A DNA stretch of 32,461 nt, from positions 1 through 32,461 of the forward strand of contig NZ_BCQJ01000014.1 in assembly GCF_001544375.1 (NCBI RefSeq), written 5' to 3'. Shown piece after piece: positions 1 through 9,085 of this stretch. Both the position numbers and the translations under genes were made by a program. The notes under the pieces were generated by a model. It saw only the letters and a program-made list of their open reading frames with translations, had not been told where the DNA came from and did not search any database. This DNA is from Enterococcus canis NBRC 100695. GTDB taxonomy: Bacteria > Bacillota > Bacilli > Lactobacillales > Enterococcaceae. Positions within the stretch are counted from its first letter, which is position 1, and each line of letters starts with the position of its first letter.

Positions 1-48
1 GTTAGCTCTTTGTCAAACGGTATGAGTAAAGAAAATCTAAAAAAGTAA
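1..48 (+). CDS. possible 3' end of an upstream gene (partial)
   Basis: From the first base, frame 1 stays open for 15 codons and ends at TAA 46-48; the other two + frames close within 25 bases. The readable tail ends in MSKENLKK. A terminator-like hairpin follows within a few bases, which is what makes a real gene end plausible. Too little is visible to name a product. Confidence 0.35.
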   Translation, partial: VSSLSNGMSKENLKK

Positions 49-51
49 TCT

Positions 52-82
52 GATCCAGAGGAGAAATCCTTTGGATTTTTTA
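52..82 (+). terminator. intrinsic terminator before the ctsR leader
   Basis: Arms ATCCAGAGG (53-61) and CCTTTGGAT (68-76) pair with one mismatch around a six-base loop and are followed by TTTTTA and further T runs. It would close the transcript that ends at base 48 and isolate ctsR from it. Confidence 0.6.
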
Positions 83-177
83 TTTTTCTCCTGGCACTTT
101 TTCATGGAATAAAAAATTGTGTAGTCTAGTACTAATAAGTCACTAAAGCCTTGGATTTTACGGTGTCTTTTTTTTTG

Positions 178-198
178 AAACAAAAAATATTTTTGTTT
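178..198. repeat. AT-only inverted repeat in the ctsR upstream region
   Basis: AAACAAAAA (178-186) and TTTTTGTTT (190-198) form a perfect 9-bp palindrome with a three-base centre in a very T-rich stretch. It could be a weak second terminator or simply low-complexity upstream DNA. I see no gene between 49 and 309. Confidence 0.35.
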
Positions 199-268
199 TT
201 ATTTTGAGAATCTTTCTAGTTCTGTGCTGTTTTCAAGTATATTTCTTTATTATCCTAAGAAAATTGGG

Positions 269-294
269 TATAATAATGGTCAAGATTAGTCAAA
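269..294 (+). promoter_or_regulatory. ctsR-clpC promoter -10 and CtsR operator
   Basis: A perfect -10 TATAAT lies at 269-274; no good -35 is visible 16-18 bases upstream. GGTCAAG-ATT-AGTCAAA at 278-294 matches the CtsR heptad direct repeat (A/GGTCAAA-NNN-A/GGTCAAA) at 13 of 14 informative positions. The operator begins three bases after the -10, so bound repressor would cover the transcription start. This implies autoregulation of ctsR and heat induction of clpC. Confidence 0.87.
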
Positions 295-309
295 AAGAGG
301 GTGAATCAT

Positions 310-774
310 ATGAGTAATCAAAATACTTCAGACTTAATCGAAGCCTATTTGAAAAAAATATTAGAAAACAAAGGCAGGATCGAGATTCGCCGAGCAGAAA
401 TGGCTCATCTTTTTAACTGTGTTCCTTCGCAAATCAATTATGTAATCAATACTAGATTTACCATTCAAAAGGGATATACAGTTGAAAGTAAACGCGGTGG
501 CGGCGGTTATATTCGGATCGTGAAGGTACAATTAGCGGATAATGAACAATTACTAAAACAAATGACTCAAATTATTGGTGACTATCTCACGCAGAATGAT
601 GCTTTTTCTCTAGTACAAAAATTATATGAAGAGGAAGTTATTTCAAAGCGTGAAGGAAATCTGATGCTGGCAGTATTGGGTAAATTATATTTACCTTCCA
701 AGCTAGAGGAGGATATGGTTCGGGCCAGTCTGATGCGAGCATTTATCGAACGATTAAGCTATGAAGAGGAGTGA
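310..774 (+). CDS. ctsR: CtsR, repressor of class III heat-shock genes
   Basis: CtsR binds heptad repeats in promoters of clp genes and releases them on heating. The 154-residue protein has the family opening NTSDLIEAYLKKILE, an N-terminal winged helix-turn-helix, and the glycine-rich wing loop RGGGGY at residues 62-67. Its Arg62 has the same number as the thermosensing and DNA-contact arginine known from the Bacillus/Geobacillus protein. The C-terminal half is the dimerisation and adaptor region. I chose ATG 310 because an AGAGGGGTGA ribosome-binding site ends five bases before it; GTG 301, nine bases upstream in frame, would lie inside that site. Its own operator precedes it at 278-294. The stop overlaps the ribosome-binding region of clpC, so the two are co-transcribed. 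No mcsA or mcsB follows, unlike in Bacillus. Confidence 0.96.
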   Translation: MSNQNTSDLIEAYLKKILENKGRIEIRRAEMAHLFNCVPSQINYVINTRFTIQKGYTVESKRGGGGYIRIVKVQLADNEQLLKQMTQIIGDYLTQNDAFSLVQKLYEEEVISKREGNLMLAVLGKLYLPSKLEEDMVRASLMRAFIERLSYEEE

Positions 775-779
775 AGAGC

Positions 780-3251
780 ATGGATGAATTATTTACAGAA
801 CGAGCGAAGGCTGTCTTGGCCATTGCGCAAGAAGAAGCGAAATATTTTAAACACCAATCAGTCGGAACTGAGCATCTCCTGTTAGCTTTAGTCTTAGAGC
901 CAAATGGAATTGCTGGTAAAATTTTACGTCAACTAAACGCAGATGAAAGTGAAATCCGTGAAGAGATTGAACATTTAACAGGCTATGGCTCAGTAAAGGG
1001 CTATCCTAAAGGCGCCTACCTTCCATATTCGCCACGAGCAAAACAGATTTTTGCCTATGCAGGTGATGAAGCCAAACGCTTTGGTGCCACCAATATCGGA
1101 ACAGAGCATATCTTGTTAGGAATTTTGCGTGATGAAAATATCTTGGCTTCACGTATCTTAAGTAATCTTGGTTTAAGTTTACCAAAGATGCGGCAACTTA
1201 TTTTGAAACGTATTGGAGTCAAGGACGTGAAACCTGCTACTGGCAAAGCACGTAAAAATCAGCAAAGTACGAGCGGTACACCGACGTTGGATTCTTTGGC
1301 ACGCGACTTAACTAAGATGGCGCGGGAGAATAACTTAGATCCTGTTATTGGACGAGTAAACGAAGTGCGGCGGTTGATTCAAATTTTAAGTCGACGCACA
1401 AAAAACAATCCTGTCTTAGTAGGAGAGCCTGGTGTCGGTAAAACAGCGATTGCTGAAGGCTTGGCCCAACGAATCGTAACAGGTGAGGTACCCGAAGATA
1501 TGCGTCAGAAGCGTTTGATGATGCTAGATATGGGTTCTCTTGTGGCCGGTACCAAATACCGTGGTGAATTTGAAGACCGCATGAAGAAAATTATTGATGA
1601 AATTTATCAAGATGGGGAAGTTATTCTCTTTATTGATGAGCTGCATACATTGATTGGGGCTGGTGGTGCTGAAGGAGCAATTGATGCTTCCAACATTTTG
1701 AAACCAGCTTTAGCTCGTGGTGAATTGCAAACCATTGGTGCAACAACTCTTGATGAATATCAAAAATATATTGAAAAAGATTCTGCTTTGGAACGGCGTT
1801 TTGCCCGCATCCAAGTTGATGAACCGACGCCAGAAGAAGCTGTAAGCATCTTGAAAGGCCTACGACCTCGTTATGAAGCCCATCATGGTGTGGAAATCAC
1901 GGACCAAGCCTTAGGAGCAGCCGTGCAATTATCCACTCGTTATATAAACTCACGACAATTACCTGATAAGGCGATTGATTTAATCGATGAATCGTCTGCT
2001 AAAGTTCGTTTAGATTTAGCAGATGAGCCATTGGAATCCTTTGCTTTAAGAGATGAGTTAAATCAATTGGTAGCAGATAAGGAAGCGGCTATTGAAAATC
2101 AAGACTTTACTGCAGCGGCTCGCTTGCGTAAGCAGGAGAAAATTATCGCTGGCCAGTTAGAAGTTTTACTTTTAAAAGAAGCCAAACAGGCAACAGGTCA
2201 TGGCAACAAAGTGACGGAAGAAGACGTGGCGGCGGTAGTTTCTCAATGGACGGGTATTCCTTTACAGCAGTTGGAGAAAAAGGAAAGCGAACGTTTATTA
2301 GATTTAGAAAAAATTCTCCATCAACGGGTAGTCGGGCAAGATGAAGCAGTGCAAGCTGTATCACGCGCAATTCGGCGCGCGCGTAGTGGGCTGAAAGATC
2401 CTGACCGCCCAATCGGTTCCTTTATGTTCTTAGGGCCAACTGGAGTTGGGAAAACGGAACTTGCTAAAGCATTGGCAGAAGCGATGTTTGGTAGTGAAGA
2501 TGCTTTGGTACGTGTGGACATGTCGGAATTTATGGAAAAATACAGCACCAGTCGTTTGATTGGCTCACCACCAGGCTATGTGGGATATGATGAAGGTGGA
2601 CAGCTAACTGAGAAGATTCGTCAAAAACCATATTCTGTAATTTTGCTTGATGAAGTGGAAAAAGCCCATCCAGATGTTTTTAATATTTTACTGCAAGTTT
2701 TGGATGATGGTCATTTAACGGACTCCAAAGGTCGTAAAGTTGACTTCCGTAATACGATTTTGATTATGACTTCTAACTTAGGTGCTACTGCGATTCGTGA
2801 AGAGAAGTCGGTGGGCTTCAATGTCACTGATATTACGAAGAACCATGACGCGATGCAGAAACGAATCTTAGAAGAACTGAAAAAAGCTTTCCGTCCAGAA
2901 TTTATCAACCGGATTGATGAAACGGTTGTTTTCCGCTCTTTAGATAAAGAAGAGATCCATCAAATTGTCAAAATCATGAGTAAAGCAATCGTGAAACGTT
3001 TGAAGGAGCAAGATATTCAAGTGAAGATCACTCCTGCGGCAATTGATGTGATTGGTAAGGTTGGCTTTGACCCTGAGTACGGGGCACGTCCAATCCGCCG
3101 TGCTTTACAAAAAGAGATTGAAGATCGTCTAAGTGAAGCCCTACTAAGTGGCCATATTCAGTTAGGTAATAAAGTAACAATCGGAGCCAGCAAAGGTAAA
3201 ATCACCTTGACAGTGGTAGAGCAAAAAGAAAAGACTTTACAAACAATCTAA
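780..3251 (+). CDS. clpC: ClpC, Hsp100 AAA+ unfoldase of the ClpCP protease
   Basis: ClpC unfolds substrates with ATP and feeds them to ClpP in the cytosol. The 823-residue protein shows the expected order: double Clp N repeat (about 1-145), first AAA+ module with Walker A GEPGVGKT at 215-222 and Walker B ending FIDE, a UVR/M-domain coiled coil near 420-455, and second AAA+ module with Walker A GPTGVGKT at 552-559 and Walker B ILLDE. The VGF tripeptide at 678-680 is the loop that docks on ClpP, so this is a ClpP partner rather than a ClpB-like disaggregase. ATG 780 has AGGAG eight bases upstream; the in-frame GTG at 771 coincides with that site and is rejected. It sits eight bases after the ctsR stop without its own promoter, so it shares the CtsR-controlled transcript. 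A strong terminator follows. Confidence 0.97.
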   Translation: MDELFTERAKAVLAIAQEEAKYFKHQSVGTEHLLLALVLEPNGIAGKILRQLNADESEIREEIEHLTGYGSVKGYPKGAYLPYSPRAKQIFAYAGDEAKRFGATNIGTEHILLGILRDENILASRILSNLGLSLPKMRQLILKRIGVKDVKPATGKARKNQQSTSGTPTLDSLARDLTKMARENNLDPVIGRVNEVRRLIQILSRRTKNNPVLVGEPGVGKTAIAEGLAQRIVTGEVPEDMRQKRLMMLDMGSLVAGTKYRGEFEDRMKKIIDEIYQDGEVILFIDELHTLIGAGGAEGAIDASNILKPALARGELQTIGATTLDEYQKYIEKDSALERRFARIQVDEPTPEEAVSILKGLRPRYEAHHGVEITDQALGAAVQLSTRYINSRQLPDKAIDLIDESSAKVRLDLADEPLESFALRDELNQLVADKEAAIENQDFTAAARLRKQEKIIAGQLEVLLLKEAKQATGHGNKVTEEDVAAVVSQWTGIPLQQLEKKESERLLDLEKILHQRVVGQDEAVQAVSRAIRRARSGLKDPDRPIGSFMFLGPTGVGKTELAKALAEAMFGSEDALVRVDMSEFMEKYSTSRLIGSPPGYVGYDEGGQLTEKIRQKPYSVILLDEVEKAHPDVFNILLQVLDDGHLTDSKGRKVDFRNTILIMTSNLGATAIREEKSVGFNVTDITKNHDAMQKRILEELKKAFRPEFINRIDETVVFRSLDKEEIHQIVKIMSKAIVKRLKEQDIQVKITPAAIDVIGKVGFDPEYGARPIRRALQKEIEDRLSEALLSGHIQLGNKVTIGASKGKITLTVVEQKEKTLQTI

Positions 3252-3257
3252 ACTATA

Positions 3258-3290
3258 GTCGTCAACTAGCCTTAGTTGACGACTTTTTTC
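3258..3290 (+). terminator. terminator of ctsR-clpC
   Basis: Perfect 10-bp stem GTCGTCAACT (3258-3267) with AGTTGACGAC (3274-3283), six-base loop, then TTTTTT. It lies seven bases after the clpC stop. Confidence 0.93.
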
Positions 3291-3323
3291 GTTAAAAAGG
3301 TTCCTTAAATATAAGAACTCATA

Positions 3324-3352
3324 TTGGAAAGTCTGGTTGGCTGTGATACTAT
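3324..3352 (+). promoter_or_regulatory. candidate promoter of trhP1-trhP2-gor
   Basis: TTGGAA (3324-3329), 17-base spacer, TACTAT (3347-3352), upstream of the trhP1 ribosome-binding site. The match is moderate; it is the best-spaced pair in the intergenic region after the clpC terminator. Confidence 0.45.
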
Positions 3353-3378
3353 GAAACAGTCATAAAAGGAGGAACAAT

Positions 3379-4299
3379 ATGATTTCAATTTCAGCAACAG
3401 TAGAATCAATAGAGCAGGCGCAAGCCTTATTAGATAGCGGTATCGATACATTATATTTTGGGGAAGAACATTTTGGTCTACGCTTACCACAATCTTTTTC
3501 TCGAGAGGAGCAGCAGCAATTAACAGAATTAGCTCATCAACAGGGGGCTAAGGTAACAATTGCTGTCAATGGCATTATGCATCCTGAGAAAATGAAGGAA
3601 GTTCCAGCTTATTTAGACTTTCTTGCGAGTATTCACGTGGATCAGATTATGGTGGGGGATCCCGGTATTATTTATTTACTGCGTAAGGGCGAGTATGACT
3701 TACCGTTTATCTATGACGGTGAAACGTTAGTCACTAATTCTCGCCAAATGAATTTTTGGCATCAAAAAGGGGCACTAGGCAGTGTTTTGGCTCGGGAAGT
3801 TCCTTTTGGTGAAATGATTAAAATTAGTGAAAAGCTAGCCGGATTTGCGGAGGTTCAAGTTTATGGTGCTACTTGTATCCATCAATCTAAGCGGCCTTTA
3901 TTGACTAATTATTATCACTTTACCAGAAATGAAGAGCGAGCTGATAAAGAGCGCGGTTTATTTTTAGCTGAACCACAAGATCCGGATACACATTATTCTA
4001 TTTTTGAGGATGAGCATGGTACCCATATCTTTGCTACTAATGATTTGAATCTGATGGCACAATTAGCAGAATTAACCACTTATGGTTATACTCATTGGAA
4101 ATTAGATGGTTTGTTTACTAAAGGCGCGAACTTTGTCGAAATCGCCCGGCGGTTTGTTGCGGCTAAAGAGTTGTTAGAATCACAGCAATGGTCGCAGATG
4201 GCAGCGGATAAATTAACGGCAGAAGTAGCGAAATATCATCCCAAAGAACGGGAATTGGATACAGGATTTTATGCAATCGATCCAGAGGCAATCAAGTAA
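3379..4299 (+). CDS. trhP1: U32-family protein TrhP1 (YrrN-like), tRNA uridine-34 hydroxylation
   Basis: This is the short member (306 residues) of a U32 peptidase-family pair like B. subtilis YrrN/YrrO, which is needed with prephenate-derived chemistry to make 5-hydroxyuridine at the wobble base of tRNA. The N-terminal half has the TIM-barrel-like pattern seen at the start of U32 proteins (ATVESIEQAQALLDSGIDTL). One family cysteine (C166 in GATC) is present, but the full four-cysteine cluster motif of the partner is absent, as expected for the short form. ATG 3379 has AAAGGAGGAAC just upstream. Only 11 bases separate it from trhP2, so the two are translated from one message. Older annotations call such genes collagenase-like protease; nothing here supports protease activity. 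The tRNA role is inferred from the pair structure and family knowledge. Confidence 0.82.
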   Translation: MISISATVESIEQAQALLDSGIDTLYFGEEHFGLRLPQSFSREEQQQLTELAHQQGAKVTIAVNGIMHPEKMKEVPAYLDFLASIHVDQIMVGDPGIIYLLRKGEYDLPFIYDGETLVTNSRQMNFWHQKGALGSVLAREVPFGEMIKISEKLAGFAEVQVYGATCIHQSKRPLLTNYYHFTRNEERADKERGLFLAEPQDPDTHYSIFEDEHGTHIFATNDLNLMAQLAELTTYGYTHWKLDGLFTKGANFVEIARRFVAAKELLESQQWSQMAADKLTAEVAKYHPKERELDTGFYAIDPEAIK

Positions 4300-4310
4300 G
4301 GAGCAGAAAA

Positions 4311-5552
4311 ATGACGGTTAAACAAAAATTAAAACGACCCGAGATCTTAGCACCTGCGGGCACATTAGAAAAATTAAAAACAGCGATTCATTATGGCGCT
4401 GATGCAGTTTATATTGGTGGGAATGCTTATGGTTTACGCAGTCGTGCCGGCAATTTTACTTATGAAGAAATGGCGGAAGGCGTGGCTTATGCTAAGGCAC
4501 ACGATGCTAAAGTATATGTGGCGGCCAACATGGTGACTCATGAAGGCAATGAAGAAGGCGCCGGCGATTTTTTCCGAGCTTTGCGTGATGTAGGCATCTC
4601 AGCTGTAATCGTTTCAGACCCGGCTTTGATTTCGATTTGTGCAATGGAGGCACCGGGACTACCGATTCATTTATCTACCCAAGCTTCGGCCACTAACTAT
4701 GAAACGTTAGAATTTTGGCGAGAAGAAGGCTTGGAACGAGTTGTCTTGGCCCGAGAGGTTTCCATGGCAGAAGTGGCGGAAATCCGCAAAAATACGAGTG
4801 TGGAGATTGAAGCCTTTATTCATGGTGCGATGTGTATTTCTTATTCAGGACGCTGCACGCTGTCTAATCATATGTCCATGCGTGATGCTAATCGTGGCGG
4901 CTGTTCACAATCTTGTCGCTGGAAATATGAATTATATGATTTACCTTTTGGTACAGAGCGGCGCAGTTTAACGGATGCCGGTGAAGTTTCCGAGCCCTTC
5001 TCCATGAGCGCTGTTGATATGTCTATGATCGAGCATATTCCTGATTTGATTCAAAATGGCGTAGACAGCTTTAAAATCGAAGGTCGTATGAAATCGATCC
5101 ATTATGTTTCAACCGTAGCGAACGTTTATAAAAAAGCGGTGGATAGCTATATGGCAGATCCAGAAAACTATGTCTGTCAGCAAGAATGGATTGACGAATT
5201 ATGGAAAGTGGCCCAACGCGAGTTGGCAACTGGCTTTTACTACCAAACACCAACTGAAAATGAACAACTTTTTGGGGCCCGCCGTAAGATTCCCGTGTAC
5301 AAATTTGTGGGCGAAGTGCTGGCTTATGACGAAACTACGGGCATGGCCACGGTACGGCAGCGGAATCATTTTCGGGTTGGTGATGAAATCGAGTTTTATG
5401 GCCCAGGATTCCATCATTTCTATCAAAGTGTTGAAGTCATGTATAATGAAGAGGGTGAATCTATCGAGAAGGCGCCTAATGCCATGATGATTGTAAAAAT
5501 GCCTGTGGCGCAACCAGTTAAACCAGGAGATATGATTCGCAAGAAAAAATAG
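4311..5552 (+). CDS. trhP2: U32-family protein TrhP2 (YrrO-like), tRNA uridine-34 hydroxylation
   Basis: The long partner (413 residues) carries the complete U32 signature EAFIHGAMCISYSGRCTLS and four cysteines at 175, 182, 198 and 202 (C-x6-C-x15-C-x3-C). In this family these are the proposed iron-sulfur ligands used in 5-hydroxyuridine-34 synthesis on tRNA. The N terminus (residues 9-60, PEILAPAGTLEKLKTAIHYG) is the standard U32 barrel start. The last 80 residues form the small beta-barrel C-terminal domain (VGEVLAYDETTGMATVRQRN). The ribosome-binding site AAGGAG overlaps the trhP1 stop codon, indicating coupled translation. gor follows after 16 bases. The methyltransferase gene yrrM (trmR), next to yrrNO in B. 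subtilis, is not in this window. Assignment to the family is firm; the exact chemistry is taken from the Bacillus and E. coli homologues. Confidence 0.88.
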   Translation: MTVKQKLKRPEILAPAGTLEKLKTAIHYGADAVYIGGNAYGLRSRAGNFTYEEMAEGVAYAKAHDAKVYVAANMVTHEGNEEGAGDFFRALRDVGISAVIVSDPALISICAMEAPGLPIHLSTQASATNYETLEFWREEGLERVVLAREVSMAEVAEIRKNTSVEIEAFIHGAMCISYSGRCTLSNHMSMRDANRGGCSQSCRWKYELYDLPFGTERRSLTDAGEVSEPFSMSAVDMSMIEHIPDLIQNGVDSFKIEGRMKSIHYVSTVANVYKKAVDSYMADPENYVCQQEWIDELWKVAQRELATGFYYQTPTENEQLFGARRKIPVYKFVGEVLAYDETTGMATVRQRNHFRVGDEIEFYGPGFHHFYQSVEVMYNEEGESIEKAPNAMMIVKMPVAQPVKPGDMIRKKK

Positions 5553-5568
5553 AAGGTGAGTGGATCCG

Positions 5569-6912
5569 ATGGAACAATTTGATTATATCGTGATCGGCGG
5601 CGGTAGTGGTGGGATCGCCTCGGCTAATCGTGCTGGGATGCACGGCGCCAAAGTGCTCCTAATTGAAGGAAATCAGCTAGGTGGTACCTGTGTCAATGTT
5701 GGTTGTGTGCCTAAAAAGGTCATGTGGCAAGCAAGTACCATGTTGGAAATGATCCAGCGGGATGCCGATAGTTATGGAATTACTGCAGACATTGAAAAGA
5801 TGGACTTTCCTAAATTAGTTGAAAAACGTGAAAACTATATTGAATTTTTGCATGGTGCCTACCAACGTGGCTTGGATAGCAATCATGTCACTGTAGTCAA
5901 GGGACGAGCATCATTTATTGAGAACCATGTAATCGAGGTTAATGGTGAAAAATATCAGGCGCCGCATATTCTGATTGCCACCGGTGGCCATGCCAGCCCC
6001 ATGTCGATTCCAGGCGGCGAGTATGCGATTGACTCTAACGGCTTTTTTGCGCTGACGGAATTACCTAAGAAAACCATTGTTTTAGGTGCCGGCTATATAG
6101 CAGCTGAATTAAGTGGCGTACTTCACGGCTTAGGTAGCGAAGTTTTTTGGGCTTACCGTAAGGAACGACCATTACGTACTTTTGACAATATGTTGGCAGA
6201 AAACCTAGTTCAAATGTACCAAGAGGCGGGTATCCGGACTTATCCGCTCTCAGTTGCCGAAAAAATTGAACGTTTAAGTAGTGGTGAATATACGGTTCTT
6301 TTTGAAAATGGACAACAGCTGACCGCTGATTGTGTCTTATTTGCTGGCGGTCGCAAAGCAAATACAGTCGGTTTGGGCTTGGAAAATACCGATGTTCAAA
6401 CAGATGAACGTGGTTTTGTAGAGGTCGATCAATACCAAAATACGACGGCAACCGGTATCTACGCGATAGGCGATGTCATTGGTAAGGTTGATTTAACCCC
6501 TGTTGCCATTGCTGCAGGACGTCGTCTTTCCGAGCGATTATTCAATGGCAAAGATACCTACTTGGATTATAATCTGATCCCAACGGTTATTTTTACTCAT
6601 CCGCCAATTGCAACTATTGGTTTAAGCGAAGAGGAAGCCGTTAAAAAATATGGTGATAAAGTAAAAGTTTATCGCTCTCGTTTTACACCGATGTATTTTG
6701 CCCTGAATGATTATCGCCAAAAATGTGAAATGAAGCTTGTCTGTCTTGGTGAAGAGGAAAAAATCATTGGTCTGCATGGAATCGGGATCGGTGTGGATGA
6801 AATGCTACAAGGCTTTGCCGTGGCAATCAAAATGGGCGCCACGAAAGCCGACTTTGATAATACGGTGGCAATCCATCCTACCGGAGCAGAGGAATTCGTC
6901 ACAATGCGCTAA
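5569..6912 (+). CDS. gor: glutathione reductase (NADPH)
   Basis: It reduces glutathione disulfide with NADPH via FAD and a redox disulfide, in the cytosol. The 447-residue protein has the FAD motif GGGSGG (10-15), the active disulfide C41/C46 in [13 protein letters not shown], the NADPH fold GAGYIAAE followed by [10 protein letters not shown], whose two arginines are the usual 2'-phosphate contacts, the second FAD motif IYAIGDV, and the C-terminal His436/Glu441 pair in HPTGAEE that acts on the thiol of the partner subunit. These features separate it from dihydrolipoamide and mercuric reductases. ATG 5569 follows AGGTGAG at eight bases; the in-frame GTG at 5560 overlaps that site. It is the third gene of the trhP operon (16-base gap, no promoter seen) and ends in a hairpin terminator. 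Enterococci make or import glutathione, so the role fits the lineage. Confidence 0.93.
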   Translation: MEQFDYIVIGGGSGGIASANRAGMHGAKVLLIEGNQLGGTCVNVGCVPKKVMWQASTMLEMIQRDADSYGITADIEKMDFPKLVEKRENYIEFLHGAYQRGLDSNHVTVVKGRASFIENHVIEVNGEKYQAPHILIATGGHASPMSIPGGEYAIDSNGFFALTELPKKTIVLGAGYIAAELSGVLHGLGSEVFWAYRKERPLRTFDNMLAENLVQMYQEAGIRTYPLSVAEKIERLSSGEYTVLFENGQQLTADCVLFAGGRKANTVGLGLENTDVQTDERGFVEVDQYQNTTATGIYAIGDVIGKVDLTPVAIAAGRRLSERLFNGKDTYLDYNLIPTVIFTHPPIATIGLSEEEAVKKYGDKVKVYRSRFTPMYFALNDYRQKCEMKLVCLGEEEKIIGLHGIGIGVDEMLQGFAVAIKMGATKADFDNTVAIHPTGAEEFVTMR

Positions 6913-6931
6913 TTTAACTACGTGATAAATG

Positions 6932-6966
6932 ATTAAAAAGGCTGAGAGCTCTCAGTCTTTTTAATT
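6932..6966 (+). terminator. terminator of trhP1-trhP2-gor
   Basis: ATTAAAAAG-G-CTGAG (from 6932) pairs with CTCAG-T-CTTTTTAAT (ending 6965) around AGCT, one mismatch. A and T runs flank both sides, so it could act in either direction. Confidence 0.88.
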
Positions 6967-6993
6967 TGGCTTTTTTAGGGAATAGGCTATCAT
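6966..6993 (+). promoter_or_regulatory. candidate pepO promoter
   Basis: TTGGCT (6966-6971), 16-base spacer, TATCAT (6988-6993), immediately after the gor terminator and 22 bases before the pepO start. Moderate consensus only. Confidence 0.42.
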
Positions 6994-7015
6994 GTAAGAG
7001 AGAGGAGAGATTTGG

Positions 7016-8896
7016 ATGGTACGTTTACAAGATGATTTTTATGAAGCAATCAATGAAGCCTGGCTCAAGCAAGCAAAAATTCCGGCGGATAAACCAGCGA
7101 CTGGTGGCTTTCAAGAATTAGTCGTGGGAATTGAAGAATTACTGATGGGGGACTTCAACCCCTATTTGCAAGGAGATTATCCCGCTAGCATGCGTGATTT
7201 TGCCGAGTTCTACCGGTTAGCAGCAGATCAAGAGACCCGCAACCAACTGGGCGCCACGCCGGCGCAGCCGTTATTGGAACGCATCACGGCTTTGAAAAAT
7301 TTGCAGGATTGGAATGCACAGTTGGCTGACTGGCTTCTATCGGGACTAGCGCTACCTTTCTTTGTTGCGGTGGAGCCTGATATGAAAAATGCGCAAATCA
7401 ATATTCTAGCTGCCTATGCGCCAAATTTGATTTTGCCAGACAAAACTTATTATGAAGAAGGACGAACGGATGGGCAACAATTACTGACAGTCTACCAAGA
7501 CATGATGACCGAGTTATTGCCTCATTTTGGTTTTACCACAGCTCAGCAGATTGTGGCTGATGCAGTAGCTTTTGACCGTTTATTAGTGCCATATGTCAAT
7601 AGTGCAGAAGAGAATGCGGATTATGCAAAGTTATATCATCCACGGACAGTTGCCGAATTTGCCGGTTATAGCCACAATCTCGATTTGCAAGCCTTGCTGC
7701 AGGGGCTGGTGGGAAATCCAGATAAGATCAACGTGACGGAACCTCGCTTTTTTGAAGCAATTGATGAAATAATTAACGAAGAAAACTTCGCGTTACTAAA
7801 AAATTGGTTGATTGTTAATACAGTAGGCATGTTACCCCGTTTATTAAGTGAAGAATTGCGGCAGCTAGGGAATCGTTATCAACTTGCTCTTTCTGGGAGT
7901 CAAGAAGCACCATCAGCTGAAAAAGCGGCCTATTATCTAGCGACTGGCGTCTTTGACCAAGTAGTCGGTGACTATTACGGCCGTCGTTATTTTGGCGAAA
8001 AGGCCAAAAAAGATGTTACCCATATGGTACAGCAAATGATTCAAGTTTATCAAAACCGTTTAGAAAAATTAGCGTGGTTAGGTGCTGAAACGCGTCAAAA
8101 AGCGATTACGAAGCTAAATCACTTAGCAATCCAAGTGGGTTATCCTGATAAAATAGAACCGCTGTTTGAACGATTTCAGACTAAAGCGGCAACCGAGGGT
8201 GGAACATTATTTGAAAATGCTTTAACCTTTGGCCGTATCAATCGCGAATATCAATTTAGTAAATGGAATCAACCGGTTGACCGAGAAGAATGGGAAATGA
8301 GTGCGGATACGGTGAATGCGTATTATCATCCATTTAAAAATAGTATCGTGTTTCCAGCTGCTATTTTACAGGCGCCGTTTTATAGCTTAGAGCAATCTGC
8401 TAGTGCAAATTACGGGGGAATTGGGGCAGTGATTGCCCATGAAATCTCTCATGCTTTTGATAATAATGGTGCTTCCTTTGATGAATATGGCAACTTGAAT
8501 AATTGGTGGACAGCGGAAGATCTAGAACATTTCAAAGCGTTGGCACAACAAATGATTGATGAATTTGAAGGACTACCGATTGCCGGAGGGCAAGTTAATG
8601 GTAAATTGACCGTCTCAGAAAACATTGCGGATGCCGGGGGCTTAAGCTGTGCGTTAGAAGCTGCGAAACGAGAAAATGGTGACGTGGCGGCCTTCTTTAC
8701 AAATTGGGCAACTATCTGGCGGACAAAGGCTACGCCGGAGTATCAACAATTGTTGCTATCCGTTGATGTTCACGCGCCAGCTAAACTGCGCGCCAATATT
8801 CAACCGCAAAACTTAGAAGACTTCTTTCAGATATTTGATATTCAACCTGGAGATGCGATGTACCGGGCACCTGAGAAACGAGTTCATATCTGGTAG
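7016..8896 (+). CDS. pepO: PepO, M13-family neutral oligo-endopeptidase
   Basis: PepO is the intracellular zinc endopeptidase of lactic acid bacteria that cuts oligopeptides taken up by the cell. The 626-residue length is typical. The zinc site HEISH lies at 475-479 with the M13-specific continuation AFD, the third ligand glutamate in ENIAD at 535-539 and the substrate/transition-state region GGL directly after. The protein ends in HIW, the usual tryptophan terminus of the family. There is no signal peptide or N-terminal membrane helix, unlike neprilysin-type relatives, so it is cytosolic (some streptococcal PepO are also found outside the cell). ATG 7016 has AGGAG at 7003-7007. It is monocistronic: a terminator precedes its promoter and a perfect 18-bp hairpin follows. 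Confidence 0.96.
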   Translation: MVRLQDDFYEAINEAWLKQAKIPADKPATGGFQELVVGIEELLMGDFNPYLQGDYPASMRDFAEFYRLAADQETRNQLGATPAQPLLERITALKNLQDWNAQLADWLLSGLALPFFVAVEPDMKNAQINILAAYAPNLILPDKTYYEEGRTDGQQLLTVYQDMMTELLPHFGFTTAQQIVADAVAFDRLLVPYVNSAEENADYAKLYHPRTVAEFAGYSHNLDLQALLQGLVGNPDKINVTEPRFFEAIDEIINEENFALLKNWLIVNTVGMLPRLLSEELRQLGNRYQLALSGSQEAPSAEKAAYYLATGVFDQVVGDYYGRRYFGEKAKKDVTHMVQQMIQVYQNRLEKLAWLGAETRQKAITKLNHLAIQVGYPDKIEPLFERFQTKAATEGGTLFENALTFGRINREYQFSKWNQPVDREEWEMSADTVNAYYHPFKNSIVFPAAILQAPFYSLEQSASANYGGIGAVIAHEISHAFDNNGASFDEYGNLNNWWTAEDLEHFKALAQQMIDEFEGLPIAGGQVNGKLTVSENIADAGGLSCALEAAKRENGDVAAFFTNWATIWRTKATPEYQQLLLSVDVHAPAKLRANIQPQNLEDFFQIFDIQPGDAMYRAPEKRVHIW

Positions 8897-8913
8897 AGAT
8901 GCAGATATAACGA

Positions 8914-8956
8914 AAAAAACTGGGACATAACTCAAAAAGTTATGTCCCAGTTTTTT
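8914..8956. terminator. bidirectional terminator between pepO and the minus-strand HesB-like gene
   Basis: A perfect 18-bp stem, AAAAAACTGGGACATAAC (8914-8931) with its complement at 8939-8956, encloses a seven-base loop. The A run on one side and T run on the other give a U tract in both directions. It forms the tail of the repeat element at 8914-9080. Confidence 0.93.
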
Positions 8957-9080
8957 CATATTCGAATAAACGGTGGCAGCAGAAGCAACAGCTATACGCA
9001 TACAGTTATTGCTAAGCTTTGCTAAGCAGAACTAGCATCCTTCGGAAATAAGCAGCAGTTAGACACTTCTATCCCAACCT
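8914..9080 (-). repeat. 3'-end repeat element, long copy
   Basis: Read on the minus strand, directly after the stop of the gene ending at 9086, this runs GAGGTTGGGATAGAAG, an internal segment of about 90 bases, CGTTTATTCG, then the GGACATAAC hairpin with TTTTTGAG in the loop, then T's. The same modules in the same order follow the DMT transporter on the + strand (13892-13970), there without the internal segment. The internal part contains a tandem GCTTAGCAAA/GCTTAGCAAT. It holds no credible gene; an open frame at 8813-9001 minus runs through it but has no start signal. Confidence 0.65.
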
Positions 9081-9085
9081 CTTGG

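Noticed and set aside
301-309. GTG at 301 as the ctsR start
   Set aside because: It falls inside the AGAGGGGTGA ribosome-binding site; ATG 310 gives the normal CtsR N terminus.
3305-3490. Minus-strand open frame near the trhP1 start
   Set aside because: No start signal; it covers the trhP1 promoter and ribosome-binding site, which are better supported.
8813-9001. Minus-strand open frame of 62 codons over the pepO end and the repeat
   Set aside because: No ribosome-binding site, overlaps the pepO coding end and the terminator hairpin; it is a by-product of the repeat.
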